From positions 1-64,000 of the forward strand of contig NZ_BEWA01000001.1 in assembly GCF_003112535.1 (NCBI RefSeq): a stretch of DNA of 64,000 nt, read 5' to 3'. This DNA is from Streptomyces rishiriensis (GTDB lineage Bacteria > Actinomycetota > Actinomycetes > Streptomycetales > Streptomycetaceae). This document shows positions 25,391 through 34,726 of this stretch, in pieces. A program made the translations under genes and the position numbers. The notes beneath the pieces were generated by a model. That model had not been told where the DNA came from. It saw only the letters and a program-made list of their open reading frames with translations, and ran no database searches. Positions within the stretch are counted from its first letter, which is position 1. Each line of letters begins with the position of its first letter.

Positions 25391-25421
25391 GAACGAATGT
25401 TCACACATAGAACGCGTGTTC
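25391..25421. promoter_or_regulatory. Two tandem LexA-like (SOS) boxes
   Basis: GAACGAATGTTC (25391-25402) and GAACGCGTGTTC (25410-25421) both fit GAAC-N4-GTTC, the core of the LexA box in Gram-positive bacteria and actinobacteria. Their centres are 19 bases apart. The nearest downstream gene on the plus strand starts at 25814; nothing is seen on the minus strand. They may instead be operators for another repressor. Confidence 0.5.
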
Positions 25422-25721
25422 ATCTTACCTTCCGGTCAGTATGCACAGCTTGGTCCGGACCAATCTCAACTCCGTTGGCGCACAAGGTCATCAGGCGATC
25501 CAGCCCGCGATGATCACCCCGACTTAGGGCTGCCTATGTGTATTTCTTAAGAAAATAGGCGTGCATGATCTGGGGTTGGAGGGTGATTAGTCTTCGGATG
25601 AGTGCCTGACTCGACTCGCGGTTCCTGTGGTAAAGCGCAGGAATATCTTCGCTTGATGACGCGCGTCGCGTAGGGCATTCTTTCTAAATCCGGGCGGCAA
25701 CCCGGATGCGTTTGCAGTACC

Positions 25722-25750
25722 CGCACCACCTGCACCACCTGCACCACCAG
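25722..25750. repeat. Tandem 9-base repeat (three units)
   Basis: Three consecutive copies of a 9-mer (CGCACCACC, then TGCACCACC twice) directly upstream of the small membrane-protein gene. Too short for a CRISPR or iteron array; possibly a simple-sequence slip. Confidence 0.5.
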
Positions 25751-25813
25751 GACGGAAAAACAGCCTGGGTCACATGCACCACGAGACAAGGCACTTCTTA
25801 GAAAGGTTCAAAG

Positions 25814-26158
25814 ATGAACCGGTTTTCTCGCCACGGGGCCGAGGGTCCCTTCGGCCCGGGCTGCGTGGTCTCCCCGCAGCAGAGCGGATCCTTCGGGCTC
25901 CAGGCAGGCGCACTGCCCGCTCCCGGCAGCGTGCGCCGTTCCATGGGCCTGAGCAGGATCAGGCTGAACCTCGCCGCCTTCACGATCGCCGCGGGCGCGA
26001 CGTTCGGCTTCATCCAGACCGGCTGCGACGCTCCCACCGCCGCCAGCATCTCCCTGTCCTGCACCCTCGCCGCCGAGCGGCTCGTCTCCGGGATGACCTC
26101 CCGTAAGCCGGGTCCCTCGCGCGCCGAGGCAGCCGACACCCAGGAGACGCAGGGCTGA
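25814..26158 (+). CDS. Small protein with one membrane segment
   Basis: A protein of 114 aa from ATG 25814 with AGAAAGG upstream. It has a Gly/Ser/Pro-rich N-terminal half, then IRLNLAAFTIAAGATFGFIQ, a hydrophobic segment that could span the membrane once, a Cys in TGCDAP, and a polar tail. No family is recognised. It is followed by a 16-bp hairpin and then an HTH regulator in the same direction, so the pair may be functionally linked, although the hairpin would limit read-through. Confidence 0.6.
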   Translation: MNRFSRHGAEGPFGPGCVVSPQQSGSFGLQAGALPAPGSVRRSMGLSRIRLNLAAFTIAAGATFGFIQTGCDAPTAASISLSCTLAAERLVSGMTSRKPGPSRAEAADTQETQG

Positions 26159-26164
26159 CCGCGC

Positions 26165-26201
26165 CCTGGGTGGGGGAGGCTGCCTGCCTCCCCCACCCAG
26201 G
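26165..26201 (+). terminator. 16-bp perfect hairpin between membrane protein and HTH gene
   Basis: Arms 26165-26180 and 26186-26201 pair perfectly around a TGCCT loop. There is no T-tract. It lies seven bases after the stop at 26158 and ends 28 bases before the next ATG, so it acts as a terminator or attenuator. Confidence 0.7.
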
Positions 26202-26229
26202 TGCAGCGTTGCCCGGAAGGGAGACCGCC

Positions 26230-26994
26230 ATGAATCACAGGGAGCCCGGACGGCCGACCACACAGGTCGACCCGAGCAAGGGTGCACTCGAACAGCTCGC
26301 CGTGGACCTTCTGCGGCTGCGCAAGTACAAGGAACTGACACTCGAGCAGTTCTCCGACGTGTCCGGCCTGTCGCGAGCGACCCTCTCAGCTGCGACACAG
26401 GGAACCAAGTGCCCGTCCTGGGACACCATGAAGCGCTACCTGGACGCGGCTGGCGAGGACCCTTCCGCCTGGCGTCCGCGCTGGGAGATGATCGCCGACC
26501 CCAAACAGCGTGAAGCAGCCGGACTCCCCGATGCCCCCGAACAGCGAGCCGCGGTCAAACGGCTCCTGCCGTCCGAGGTCATGACCGTCCACGCGTTCGC
26601 CGTAGCCCTGCGCCAGCTCAAGGTATGGCAGCGCAACCCGACGTATCAAAAGATCGCGAACGTGTCCGCGCGGCACAACCTGGCCGTGGGCCAGACCACC
26701 ATCTGCAACGTCTTCCGGGGAGCCAAGCTCCCCACCGAGAACGCGCTCATGGGAGTACTCATCGGCATGGGACTCTCGCCACGAGATCCGGAGTTCTCCG
26801 AGTGGGTCGAAAAGCGCCGCGAGCTTGAAGCCGCTCGCGTCGAAAGCTCCCTGGAACCGCCGCCCAACGACGACACCTCACACACGGGCGGCTTCACCCC
26901 CTTGCACAAGAAGCGGGCCCTCATCCCGAGACAGCGGCCCTACGGAAGCCGCAACCGCCTGCTGCACCGCCGCCGAGAACAGATCATCTCCTGA
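26230..26994 (+). CDS. Helix-turn-helix (XRE-like) regulator
   Basis: A protein of 254 aa from ATG 26230 after GGAAGGGAG. Two HTH-like units are visible. The N-terminal one (LLRLRKYKELTLEQFSDVSG followed by LSRATLSAATQG) has the XRE pattern, and the second is around ALRQLKVWQRNPTYQKIA with VGQTTICNVFRGAKLPTE. The C-terminal 60 residues are basic (KKRALIPRQRPYGSRNR), which could aid DNA binding or be disordered. Double-HTH proteins of this kind are common in Streptomyces accessory DNA. The target could be the palindromes upstream of 25814; that is inference. Confidence 0.75.
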   Translation: MNHREPGRPTTQVDPSKGALEQLAVDLLRLRKYKELTLEQFSDVSGLSRATLSAATQGTKCPSWDTMKRYLDAAGEDPSAWRPRWEMIADPKQREAAGLPDAPEQRAAVKRLLPSEVMTVHAFAVALRQLKVWQRNPTYQKIANVSARHNLAVGQTTICNVFRGAKLPTENALMGVLIGMGLSPRDPEFSEWVEKRRELEAARVESSLEPPPNDDTSHTGGFTPLHKKRALIPRQRPYGSRNRLLHRRREQIIS

Positions 26995-27020
26995 AGCAAT
27001 ACCGATACCTCGCAGGTCAG

Positions 27021-27058
27021 CCTGGTTGGGCGGGTTGGTGCCAACCCGCCCAACCAGG
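27021..27058 (+). terminator. Intrinsic-type hairpin after the HTH gene
   Basis: A perfect 18-bp inverted repeat with practically no loop, starting CCTGGTTGGGCGGG at 27021, placed 26 bases after the HTH stop. High-GC stem without a T-run, the usual Streptomyces form. Confidence 0.75.
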
Positions 27059-27788
27059 GCGTCCGCCTGCTCGCAGGCCTTAGCTCGGATAGCGTGCAGC
27101 GGGTAAGCCGGGCGCGGGCACACACCGTGCCAGGCCGTCGGACGCCTGCCAGCCGGATCGGATCGCGCACTTCGCCCGTTTTCCCCCGGCCTGAACACGT
27201 GGTACGCCGCGGGCGTCGCTTGGCATCTCCGACACCGACCACCTCTACATCAAGCAGTAGCTCCTCGCCTGAATGAGCAGCTAGGCTGTCGCGGCCACGC
27301 GCGCCTACCCGAAGCGGTACGAAGCTGGTGCTCGGCCCGCACGCCTCGCCCTCGATGGCAACGCGCTGCGCATCCGCTGCACACCAACACCGCCGTGCGG
27401 CGCGCCATGACCGGAACCTAACTGCACAGCCACACCGCATGGTTCAGCCTTGACGAAGCGCGTTGTCGACGGAACCCTGCGCAACTCCACCGGGTTCGCT
27501 CCCGATACCCGGCGGCGGCTGCGGCGCGGACACCCAGTCCGCCGGCCCGCCGCACGTCTGCATCGACAGACCCCGCCGAAGCGGCCAGGACGCGCGACGT
27601 GCACCAGGTGAGCCCCTGCATGCCGCCCGTAGCCGACGCTGAGCAACGTGCACGAAGAGCGTGGGCTCGCGCGGCTGCTGACACGCGCAGCCTCGTACGG
27701 CCGCGACGGTGGCCACCGCAAGCTTCGACGGGGACCCGCTCCGGTCTGGTGGTGGGTCCGAACGCGACGACGGGCTGCTGCCTGGGGG
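27059..27788. other. Gene-free interval before the VMAP operon end
   Basis: About 730 bases. Several GC-driven open frames exist on both strands, but none has a ribosome binding site and coherent composition together. I see no transposase or RNA gene. The right end abuts the 3' end of the convergent minus-strand operon. Confidence 0.45.
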
Positions 27789-30700
27789 TTACGGTAGAGG
27801 GCCCGTGAGCCAGGCCCTGATGCGCTCGGACTGATCCCGGATCTGCGACCCAGTCGTCGCCCGGTCCTGTCCGGGCCGACGCTGGATATCGTCACTCTCG
27901 TCGAGAATGCTGAGGGCCTCTCTGCGGCGCCCCAGATCACCGAACAGGACCGCTAGGTTGTTCAGGCTCACGGCGTAGTCCGCCGAGAACTGCGGTTCTT
28001 CTTGGGTCCGATAGATCCTGACTGCCTCCAGAGCGGCCGCCAGGGCCTGCTCCCGCTGCCCCACGTCGCTCAGCCGTCTGGCTAGGGTGCTCAGGACCCT
28101 GGCCCAATCCTCTTCGTGCGCGCGGGGGTTCACGTCGGCCAGCCTGCGCATGAGGTCGACGGCTTTCTCGATCGTGGCGACCGCTTCCTGGCCTCGGCCT
28201 GCTGCAGCCAGCCGGTTGGAACGGTTGTTCAGAATGCGCGCGAGTCCGGGACCGAATTCCACGAAGTCCTCTCGCTCTATGCTCTGGTACAACATCTCTG
28301 CCTCGGAGACAGCGGCGAGGCTCTCCTCCGTACGGTCGAGCTCACCGAGCCTCACCGAGAGGTTACTGAGGGCCGCACCCAATCCGGCGGTGTGCGACTG
28401 AGGGGCTTCCGAGGCCAACTGGCGGTACACCTGCACGGCCTCCTGGAGATGGGACAGGGCTTCTTCGGGCCGCCCCACGAGCGCCAGGTGGTTCGAGAAC
28501 GTCATGAGATGACTGGTGAGGGTCGGTCCGTGGGTGTTCAGATCCTGCCGAGCCAGCAGGCGGATCCGCGCGATGGTCTCGGCTAGCTGTGGGAGGGAAG
28601 CTTCCGACGTTTCGGCAGCCGACAGCCGGTCCGATGCGATGGTGAACGTCTCTACGAGGTCAGTGGCAGATGGCCGACGTGCTGGGTCGGATTCCAGACA
28701 GCGCTGGAGTATCCGGTGGAGTGCGGGATCGATGCCGGAGTCCGATACGACGTGGGCACTCGGGTCTGTCCATCGCCCGGAGAGGAATGCCAGGAGCAGA
28801 GCGCCGACTGCGTATACGTCGCTCTGGGGGGTGGGCGACGGGCGTAGATCGCCTACCTCGAGGAAGGTGTCGCTACGGGCCAAGAGATGGCGGTGAGCAC
28901 TTTCGATGCCGTCCACGGTCGCGGTCATCCAGCCGATCAGCCGGACGTCCTGGTCGGTCACGAGGACCGCCTTCGGCGTGAGGGAGCCATGCACGAGTCC
29001 AAGTCCGTGGGCGTACGCAAGGGCCTGGGACAGGTCGAGGCCGATGCGCAGAAAGAGTTCCTCGGGGGTGTCTCCCTCGTTTTCGTCGAAAACGGCCCGC
29101 AGGTTGGGGGCCGGGATGTCCGCGTCGCTGTGGACGCACGCTGCGGCGATCCAGGGCAGTTGCTCGACGGAGTCCGCGTGCACGTCGACCAGGGCGGGGG
29201 CATAGGCGCCCCGGAGCCTGCGGAGGCACTCTGCTTCGGTGCGGACGAGGTCCAGGGCGGCCTGGGGATCGTCGGCGTACAGGGAAATGGGGGCGCGGAT
29301 CGTGACGAGGGTGTCGTCCTCGTCACGGGCGAGGTACAGCGTGATGTGGGGCCAGCCTCGCGCGCTGCGGAATCGAAGCCGGAACCGGCCCAGCCGTTCT
29401 GGGTCATCGGGCTGGAGCTCGGCCCACCCGCCCTGCGGAATCTCGTCCGGCGTGTGCGCCTGCACCCCTGAGTCTTCGGAGTCTCCGCTCCCCGCGGTCG
29501 CCTGCCGGGCTGACGTCGGGAGAGGGGTGGGCTCGGGTGTCACAGGGTCGGATTTCACGGGCAGGATACCGAGGCGTGTCAGCAGTTGCTCCCTCAGCCA
29601 GCCGAAGGAACGCCCGGTGTCATCGACCGCCGCGACGCCGTCCGGGTGGCCGACCCACGCGGGGAAGACCGGCGCGCGGCCGATGGCTGCCTCGATGTCC
29701 CGGGTGACGGCGTCGGTGGTGCGCAGTAGTTCTTGCGGGGAAACGGCGCTGAGCAGAATGCGACGGGCCTCAACCGCGAAGTCGAACCGCCGGTGCTGTG
29801 GCAGCGCTTCGGACTCGCCCCCGTCCACCTCGTGCATCAGACCGCCCAGGAATACTTCCATGAGATGTCCGGCGTCCGTCGGCGGTCCGAGGGCGGTCTG
29901 GACCAAGCGCATCACCGGAGGCGTCACGGGGGCGACCGCCGCGACGTTGGCCGCGAGCCGGTACGCCTCGGCGGACGCCGCCTGTCTGAAGCGCAGTACC
30001 GCCTCGGCGGCGTCGTTTCGGCGTATGTCCGCGACCGGACGGGCGGAGCCGGTCCGGTCGCTGTCCCACAATGGTAAAAGCGCGGTGCCTCCCGGCGAGG
30101 CGACGAGCCGCGCCCACTCGGCGACTGCCCGTGGGGTCGGCGTGAGGACGGGCACGGGGACGGAGTCGACGCGGACGAGATCTGGCGGCAGATCCGGATC
30201 GGTGACGTGCCAGGCGTGGCTCGGACCACCGCGCCGGTGGGTGGTGACCGACCGGCGTCGTGTGCGGATTCCTGTGCCTGCCCAGAGCCGGGGCGGGAGA
30301 GCGTGGACAATCGCGGTGGGCCCGCTCTTCCCCCACTGGTTCATCGTCTGCCGCATCCCGCCGTCTCGCCAAGCCGGACCCACCCCGTCGCTGACGACGA
30401 GGACGAGGGTGTTCCCACTTGGGTCGCACAGCGTTTTCGGCGTGAGGACACGTCCGTGACTGCGGTACGGGCCGGCGTGCAGGGAAGGGACGGGACCGCG
30501 TGTGTCGAGTCCGTAGACGCGTACGTCACGGAAGGCCCCGGCGCGCTCCATCAGCGTTCGGACGTCGGCGGCGAGCCGCTGCCAGAGAACCATGGAGACC
30601 CCGTCGTCGATTACAAGGGCCAGGGACAGCCAGCGTGTACGCACCGGTCGGGTGACGGTCTCGGGCACGCCCGTGTCAGCGATGGCAGCAACGGTCCGCC

Positions 30701-31133
30701 CGACGTCCAGTTCGTGGCGGTGGCGGTCAGGGAAGCGCTGCCGGAGAGGCCGGAGAGACTTACCGAGGCGAAGCTGCCGTACTCCCGTGAGACGGTTCTC
30801 CGGGGCGCGGACGGTGATCGCGGGAGACGGTGCCGCCGCTGCGGCTGTCTCCCGGGAGTTGTCCGCGGCCACGATGGGGCGCGCTGCCCCTGGCTCGCTC
30901 GGTTTCGCAGCTGTCGGCGTGATGTGTTCCGCGACGTCCGGTTCCGGTGTCGTCGCTTCGTCGGGGTGCGGCGTGCGGGGCGGATCCGAGGGTGTTGCGG
31001 ACGGGCCGACGGCGCGAGCCAGCGGCGCCGTGTCGCGGGGAAGTTTCCCGGCCAGCCACAGGGCGTCGAGGAGTTCTTCGTGGGAGATCTCCGCCCCGCT
31101 CTCTGCGAGGATCTTCGTCACACGTGAGAGCAC
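27789..31133 (-). CDS. SAV_2336-like vWA / pseudokinase / TPR protein of a VMAP conflict operon
   Basis: A protein of 1114 aa from GTG 31133, four bases after the MoxR gene. Order of parts: N-terminal SAV_2336-type segment; a Pro-rich linker; a vWA-like domain (LSLALVIDDGVSMVLW, where the MIDAS DxSxS appears as DDGVS); a kinase-like domain at about 560-840; and C-terminal TPR units with recurring LNNLAVLFGDLGRRREAL-type repeats. The kinase HRD loop is replaced by VHGSLTPKAV and the DFG motif by IGWM, so it is a pseudokinase. In vWA-MoxR-VMAP ternary systems this subunit would relay the AAA+ motor to effectors. Domain calls are from motif reading. Confidence 0.85.
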   Translation of the reverse strand: MLSRVTKILAESGAEISHEELLDALWLAGKLPRDTAPLARAVGPSATPSDPPRTPHPDEATTPEPDVAEHITPTAAKPSEPGAARPIVAADNSRETAAAAAPSPAITVRAPENRLTGVRQLRLGKSLRPLRQRFPDRHRHELDVGRTVAAIADTGVPETVTRPVRTRWLSLALVIDDGVSMVLWQRLAADVRTLMERAGAFRDVRVYGLDTRGPVPSLHAGPYRSHGRVLTPKTLCDPSGNTLVLVVSDGVGPAWRDGGMRQTMNQWGKSGPTAIVHALPPRLWAGTGIRTRRRSVTTHRRGGPSHAWHVTDPDLPPDLVRVDSVPVPVLTPTPRAVAEWARLVASPGGTALLPLWDSDRTGSARPVADIRRNDAAEAVLRFRQAASAEAYRLAANVAAVAPVTPPVMRLVQTALGPPTDAGHLMEVFLGGLMHEVDGGESEALPQHRRFDFAVEARRILLSAVSPQELLRTTDAVTRDIEAAIGRAPVFPAWVGHPDGVAAVDDTGRSFGWLREQLLTRLGILPVKSDPVTPEPTPLPTSARQATAGSGDSEDSGVQAHTPDEIPQGGWAELQPDDPERLGRFRLRFRSARGWPHITLYLARDEDDTLVTIRAPISLYADDPQAALDLVRTEAECLRRLRGAYAPALVDVHADSVEQLPWIAAACVHSDADIPAPNLRAVFDENEGDTPEELFLRIGLDLSQALAYAHGLGLVHGSLTPKAVLVTDQDVRLIGWMTATVDGIESAHRHLLARSDTFLEVGDLRPSPTPQSDVYAVGALLLAFLSGRWTDPSAHVVSDSGIDPALHRILQRCLESDPARRPSATDLVETFTIASDRLSAAETSEASLPQLAETIARIRLLARQDLNTHGPTLTSHLMTFSNHLALVGRPEEALSHLQEAVQVYRQLASEAPQSHTAGLGAALSNLSVRLGELDRTEESLAAVSEAEMLYQSIEREDFVEFGPGLARILNNRSNRLAAAGRGQEAVATIEKAVDLMRRLADVNPRAHEEDWARVLSTLARRLSDVGQREQALAAALEAVRIYRTQEEPQFSADYAVSLNNLAVLFGDLGRRREALSILDESDDIQRRPGQDRATTGSQIRDQSERIRAWLTGPLP

Positions 31134-31137
31134 GGCG

Positions 31138-32142
31138 TCACACAGCTCCGCCGAGGCGATGCAGTACGGCCTCCAGAAGCGATTTCGCGTCGAGGTCCAC
31201 TCCGCCCTTGCGCAGGAACACGGCGTTGAGCAGTTGGTCTGTGGCGAGTTCGCCCGTGGCGCGCCTTCCGAGGAACTCGCGAAGCAGGTCGTCCGCGCCG
31301 TCGAGGGCGTCGGGGCCGAGATGTCCGGCGACGATCTCCCGCAGGCGCCGCTCGTCGGGGTCGGGAAGGTCGAGACGGACGCAGCGCCGCAGGAAGGCCG
31401 GGGGGAAGTCGCGTTCGCCGTTGCTGGTGATGATCACGACTGGAAACTCACTGCATCGGACGCGACCGCGTGTGACTGGTGCGGTCGTGTCCGGGTCGTC
31501 GGTCTGAACGTGGACGGGCATGCCGCCGTCGTTCAGGCGGGAGAGTTCGGGGATGGCGAACTCGCCTTCTTCGAAGACGGTCAGTAGGTCGTTGGGGAGG
31601 TCGACGTCGCCTTTGTCCAACTCGTCGATGAGCAGCACCCGTGGGCGTTTCCGGGAAACGAGTGCGCTGCCCAGAGGGCCGAGCCGGATGTACTGGCCGA
31701 TGTCAGGTGCCGTGCCGTCTTCGTCTGTGTCGCGTCTCAGCGTCGCCTCGCGCAGTCTGGCGACGGCGTCGTATTGGTAGAGGGCGTCCTGCAAGGTGGA
31801 GCGGCTGTTCACCGGCCACTGCAGGACGCGGTCGAGCCCGAGTTCGTGGGCGACGGCATGGGCCAGCGACGACTTGCCCGTTCCGGGCTGCCCGGTCACC
31901 AGGAGGGGCCGACGCAGGTGGAGCGCCGCGTTCACCACGTCGGCCTCGTCGCGGTCGATGAGGTAGGGCCGCGGGCGGGAGACCTCGGCACTGTTTATGG
32001 GTTCCAGAGGGGCGAAGCGACGCCACGGCGGAGCCGCGGGGAACGGGATCTCCCGGCGTTCTCCGTCGCCGTGGAACAGCCTCCAGGCACTGTTCTCGGC
32101 GTCTGCGGAGACACGTCCGTCCAGGGGCTCCGAGGTGGTCAC
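31138..32142 (-). CDS. MoxR-like AAA+ ATPase of the VMAP operon
   Basis: A protein of 334 aa from GTG 32142, overlapping the protease stop (GTGA); the longer open frame to 32676 overlaps real protease sequence and is rejected. Walker A GQPGTGKSSLAHAVA, Walker B VLLIDELDKGDVDLPNDLL, sensor-1 VVIITSNGERDFPPAF and the Arg-finger region FLRRCVRLDLPDPDERR are all intact, as in MoxR chaperones. Between the Walker motifs lies an insertion with ALYQYDAVARLREATL. It sits between the protease/VMAP gene and the vWA gene, the classic MoxR-vWA pairing. Predicted to use ATP to remodel partner proteins during activation. Confidence 0.92.
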   Translation of the reverse strand: MTTSEPLDGRVSADAENSAWRLFHGDGERREIPFPAAPPWRRFAPLEPINSAEVSRPRPYLIDRDEADVVNAALHLRRPLLVTGQPGTGKSSLAHAVAHELGLDRVLQWPVNSRSTLQDALYQYDAVARLREATLRRDTDEDGTAPDIGQYIRLGPLGSALVSRKRPRVLLIDELDKGDVDLPNDLLTVFEEGEFAIPELSRLNDGGMPVHVQTDDPDTTAPVTRGRVRCSEFPVVIITSNGERDFPPAFLRRCVRLDLPDPDERRLREIVAGHLGPDALDGADDLLREFLGRRATGELATDQLLNAVFLRKGGVDLDAKSLLEAVLHRLGGAV

Positions 32143-34301
32143 GACGCGTTCGTTCCTCTCGATGGATCGGTCAATTGCAACGCCTCGGTCCTCGGGCGGC
32201 GGCTTTCCGGCTCCCAGACCAGAGATGGTTTCGCCCGACGCTCCGCCGGGCCGGCCGCCGCTTCGCTCCTCAAGTGGCGGACCCGTTCGGGTAGTCCTTC
32301 CAGGTCGCTTGCAGAGGCCAGGCTCTCCAGCTTCCACGCATCCTGATGACCGTCCGCCTCTCTGTCCCAGAGCACGACCGGGACACCCAGACCGAGCGTG
32401 GCCAGCAGCCAGCGCTTCCGTTCGTCGGCGGGGCCGTGGAGGACCACCCGCGCGGTGTCTCGGTGCTCGGTCCTCAGCAGGTGCACCAGCCGATCCCTGC
32501 TGTTGCATGCCGGGGGGACGACGAGGGTTGCTCCTCGTCCCATCTTCCAGCGGCGTTCCTGGTCGCCCTCGCGTCCTGGTATCAGATCGCTGAGCTCGGG
32601 GCAGCTCAGGGAAACTTGGTAGTCCGCTCCGATCGGCCGGGCCGGAATAATGTCGTTTGCCGTTCCGGGAACCCATTCATCGACGGCGTACCGTAGTGCG
32701 TCCATGCTCACCTCTACAGTCACCCAGGGCGCGCGGTCGCGCTGCCCGGGCTCCTGCCGGACGGAAAGGACCGCCTCGTTCAGGCTGCTCGCCACCTCCT
32801 GCGGCGTCTTGGATGCCGACTCCCCTGGCTCCAGCACCCGGTACGAACCATCGTCGCGCGCCAACAGAATCCGGCACCGGTACCGCTCGTCCCCTGCCGC
32901 GTCGTCGCGTTGCAGCTCCATCACCAGCCGCGACACCGGAGAGGCCGGCTGCTTCGCCCAGAGGGTGGCGTCCGCCCGCCGCTCGCCCAAGGCGTGGGGA
33001 TGAATACCGAGCCGCTCGACGACCGCCTCTGACCACGCACGCAGCCCGGCGCCCAACTCGTCGGCGCCGGCCGCTACGTATTCGACGAGCCGCAGCAGCG
33101 CGGGTACCGAAGGAGTGCCCTCGGGGACGGTCTCACTATCGAACAGGCCCTCCATGGACTTGATCACGTCGGGGAGGTGATCCTCATCGAGCCGTGAACG
33201 GGTCAGTGGTGCGGGCAGTACGACATAGCGAAGTGCCTCACGGGCCGATTCGGGCAGCAGCGTCGGATCCATGTCACAGACACCGCGCAGGAGGCCGAGA
33301 AGGTCGTCGTACTCGTTCGCGGAGAGCAGCAGCCCGTGTTCGACGAGCACTCTGGCCCGTGACAGGAGCCGGGTGAGAGCTGCGGAGACGGTGCCCGCGG
33401 CCCGGACGAGGGCTTCAGCAAGCGTCGCGAGCGCGCGGGGATGTGCCGTCACGAGCGCCGCAAGGTCCGCGATGCCGGGCTCGTACCCTTCGGCCTCGTA
33501 GCCCAGGGCACGGGCCAGATCCTTCGCATGACCGATACGGGCTGCCGGATCCGGGAACAGCGGGGCGAGCAGCTTCTCCAACTCACGTTCAGCAGGCGTG
33601 CGTTGAGGGGCGGGCCCCGCCTTGGGCAGAGGCGCGCCGACCGCACTCACCTGGGGACACCCACCGGTGTGTTCCTCCACGTGGGACATGAAATCGTCGT
33701 CCATGGCGAAGGAGGACACCGGTAGGCCGATCAGCCGGCGGGCGCCGTACGCGTCGTCCTCCTGGGTCACGACGGCGACTAGATGGCCGCCGCAGAAGAT
33801 CGCGGCCCCCGATGCTCCGCCCCATGCGTTCCCGTCGCCAACACGGGGGAGGGGGGCCGGAGACTGGTCCAGGATGTAGCGCCCCTGGCCGCCCGAGAGG
33901 GCCGGCAAGACACCGCGCAAATACTCCGGTTCCCGTCTCTCCCGGTTCTTGGCGGCCCAGGGATAGCCCAACCCCTCATACGGCAGTGGTGCGATCCCCG
34001 CGGGGCGGCCCCAGCGAACGGCGTCACTCACGTCGATCGGCTGATCGATGCGCAGGAGCGCGACGTCCAGGCCGTCCGGGTGCTCCCAGACCAGTTCCGC
34101 ACCCGCCTTCGTCAGCGCGCCGTAACGCTCGTGACCGAGGCGTACCGTGATCTTCGGCCAGAACGTTTCGGTGACCCGATCAAGCAGTACATGACGCGCG
34201 GTCAGCACCAGCCGCGGAGCAATCAGATAGCCGGAGCCGATGGTAACGCGCCCCTCACCGACGCCTCCGCTACGGATCAACGCAAGTCTGCGCGGATCCA
34301 T
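32139..34301 (-). CDS. Trypsin-like serine protease with VMAP C-terminal region
   Basis: A protein of 720 aa from ATG 34301, one base after the trypco2 stop, with GAGG in range; the frame is open 20 codons further up but overlaps trypco2. Residues 10-210 form a trypsin fold: LTARHVLLD (His), DGLDVALLRI (Asp) and GGASGAAIF (Ser). A helical death-like adaptor region (about 240-300) follows, and the last 400 residues resemble VMAP-C, the vWA-MoxR associated region. There is no signal peptide, so it is cytoplasmic. By comparison with published conflict-system analyses, the protease is the effector unleashed when the AAA+/vWA module is triggered. Confidence 0.83.
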   Translation of the reverse strand: MDPRRLALIRSGGVGEGRVTIGSGYLIAPRLVLTARHVLLDRVTETFWPKITVRLGHERYGALTKAGAELVWEHPDGLDVALLRIDQPIDVSDAVRWGRPAGIAPLPYEGLGYPWAAKNRERREPEYLRGVLPALSGGQGRYILDQSPAPLPRVGDGNAWGGASGAAIFCGGHLVAVVTQEDDAYGARRLIGLPVSSFAMDDDFMSHVEEHTGGCPQVSAVGAPLPKAGPAPQRTPAERELEKLLAPLFPDPAARIGHAKDLARALGYEAEGYEPGIADLAALVTAHPRALATLAEALVRAAGTVSAALTRLLSRARVLVEHGLLLSANEYDDLLGLLRGVCDMDPTLLPESAREALRYVVLPAPLTRSRLDEDHLPDVIKSMEGLFDSETVPEGTPSVPALLRLVEYVAAGADELGAGLRAWSEAVVERLGIHPHALGERRADATLWAKQPASPVSRLVMELQRDDAAGDERYRCRILLARDDGSYRVLEPGESASKTPQEVASSLNEAVLSVRQEPGQRDRAPWVTVEVSMDALRYAVDEWVPGTANDIIPARPIGADYQVSLSCPELSDLIPGREGDQERRWKMGRGATLVVPPACNSRDRLVHLLRTEHRDTARVVLHGPADERKRWLLATLGLGVPVVLWDREADGHQDAWKLESLASASDLEGLPERVRHLRSEAAAGPAERRAKPSLVWEPESRRPRTEALQLTDPSRGTNAS

Positions 34302-34302
34302 G

Positions 34303-34623
34303 TCAATCCTCGTCCAGCGACCCGGACTCGTCGTCTCCAATCTCAAGACTCGCGCCGCCAAGGGCCCTGTCCTTGACGGAGAGTTTCAGCGTGAGCTTGT
34401 GAGTACGGACGGTCGACCGCTCGCCGCCCGCACCGACGGCGACCACACCGAAGGAGAGCTTGCCGTCGCCCTTCGCGGACTTGCGCAGTTCGAGTTGGAG
34501 TTCGAGCTCCGCCTCTTCCACGCCGAAGGCGAACTGCTGGCTGGCACCGAGCGCCTGTGCCTGATACAGCTCCTGCCGCAGCTCTTCGATGGCCGCAGCC
34601 ACACCGCTCGTCGCCATCCCCAC
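34303..34623 (-). CDS. Trypco2-like small protein
   Basis: A protein of 106 aa. An N-terminal helix (AAAIEELRQELYQAQALG) is followed by alternating strands with an FGVEEAELELQLELRKSA segment, KGDGKLSFGVVAVGAGGE and KLTLKLSVKDRALGG, the signature arrangement of the trypsin co-occurring domain 2 (trypco2). It is the first gene of the operon, with its stop one base before the protease start. Trypco domains are thought to tether or regulate the neighbouring protease. The start codon at 34623 is plausible; a few residues could be missing or extra. Confidence 0.82.
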   Translation of the reverse strand: MGMATSGVAAAIEELRQELYQAQALGASQQFAFGVEEAELELQLELRKSAKGDGKLSFGVVAVGAGGERSTVRTHKLTLKLSVKDRALGGASLEIGDDESGSLDED

Positions 34624-34726
34624 CCCCGGTTCTAAAATCAGTAGGTCATCGGTACGTTACAACGCTCGTCAGACACCCCGGGCATCGATCGTGGAACAAT
34701 CAAACGGGAGAGGGGGTGATCACGAC

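Larger units (their letters stand above)
24232..25813. other. 1.6-kb gene-free interval, partly AT-rich
   Basis: No frame here looks coding. The first part is ordinary high-GC DNA with a strong hairpin (24583-24616). From about 25100 to 25600 the base composition drops to AT-rich with several palindromes: two GAAC-N4-GTTC boxes (25391-25421), TTGGTCCGGACCAA (25450-25463) and TTTCTTAAGAAA near 25545. A triplicated 9-base repeat follows. This may be a regulatory or replication-related segment, or foreign DNA. Confidence 0.5.

Noticed and set aside
25722..25750. Short tandem repeat as a CRISPR array
   Set aside because: Three 9-base units without spacers; no cas genes in the window.
31138..32676. 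Longer MoxR protein of 512 aa
   Set aside because: The extra N-terminal part lies in the coding region of the protease gene and reads as noise; GTG 32142 with a GTGA overlap is the natural start.
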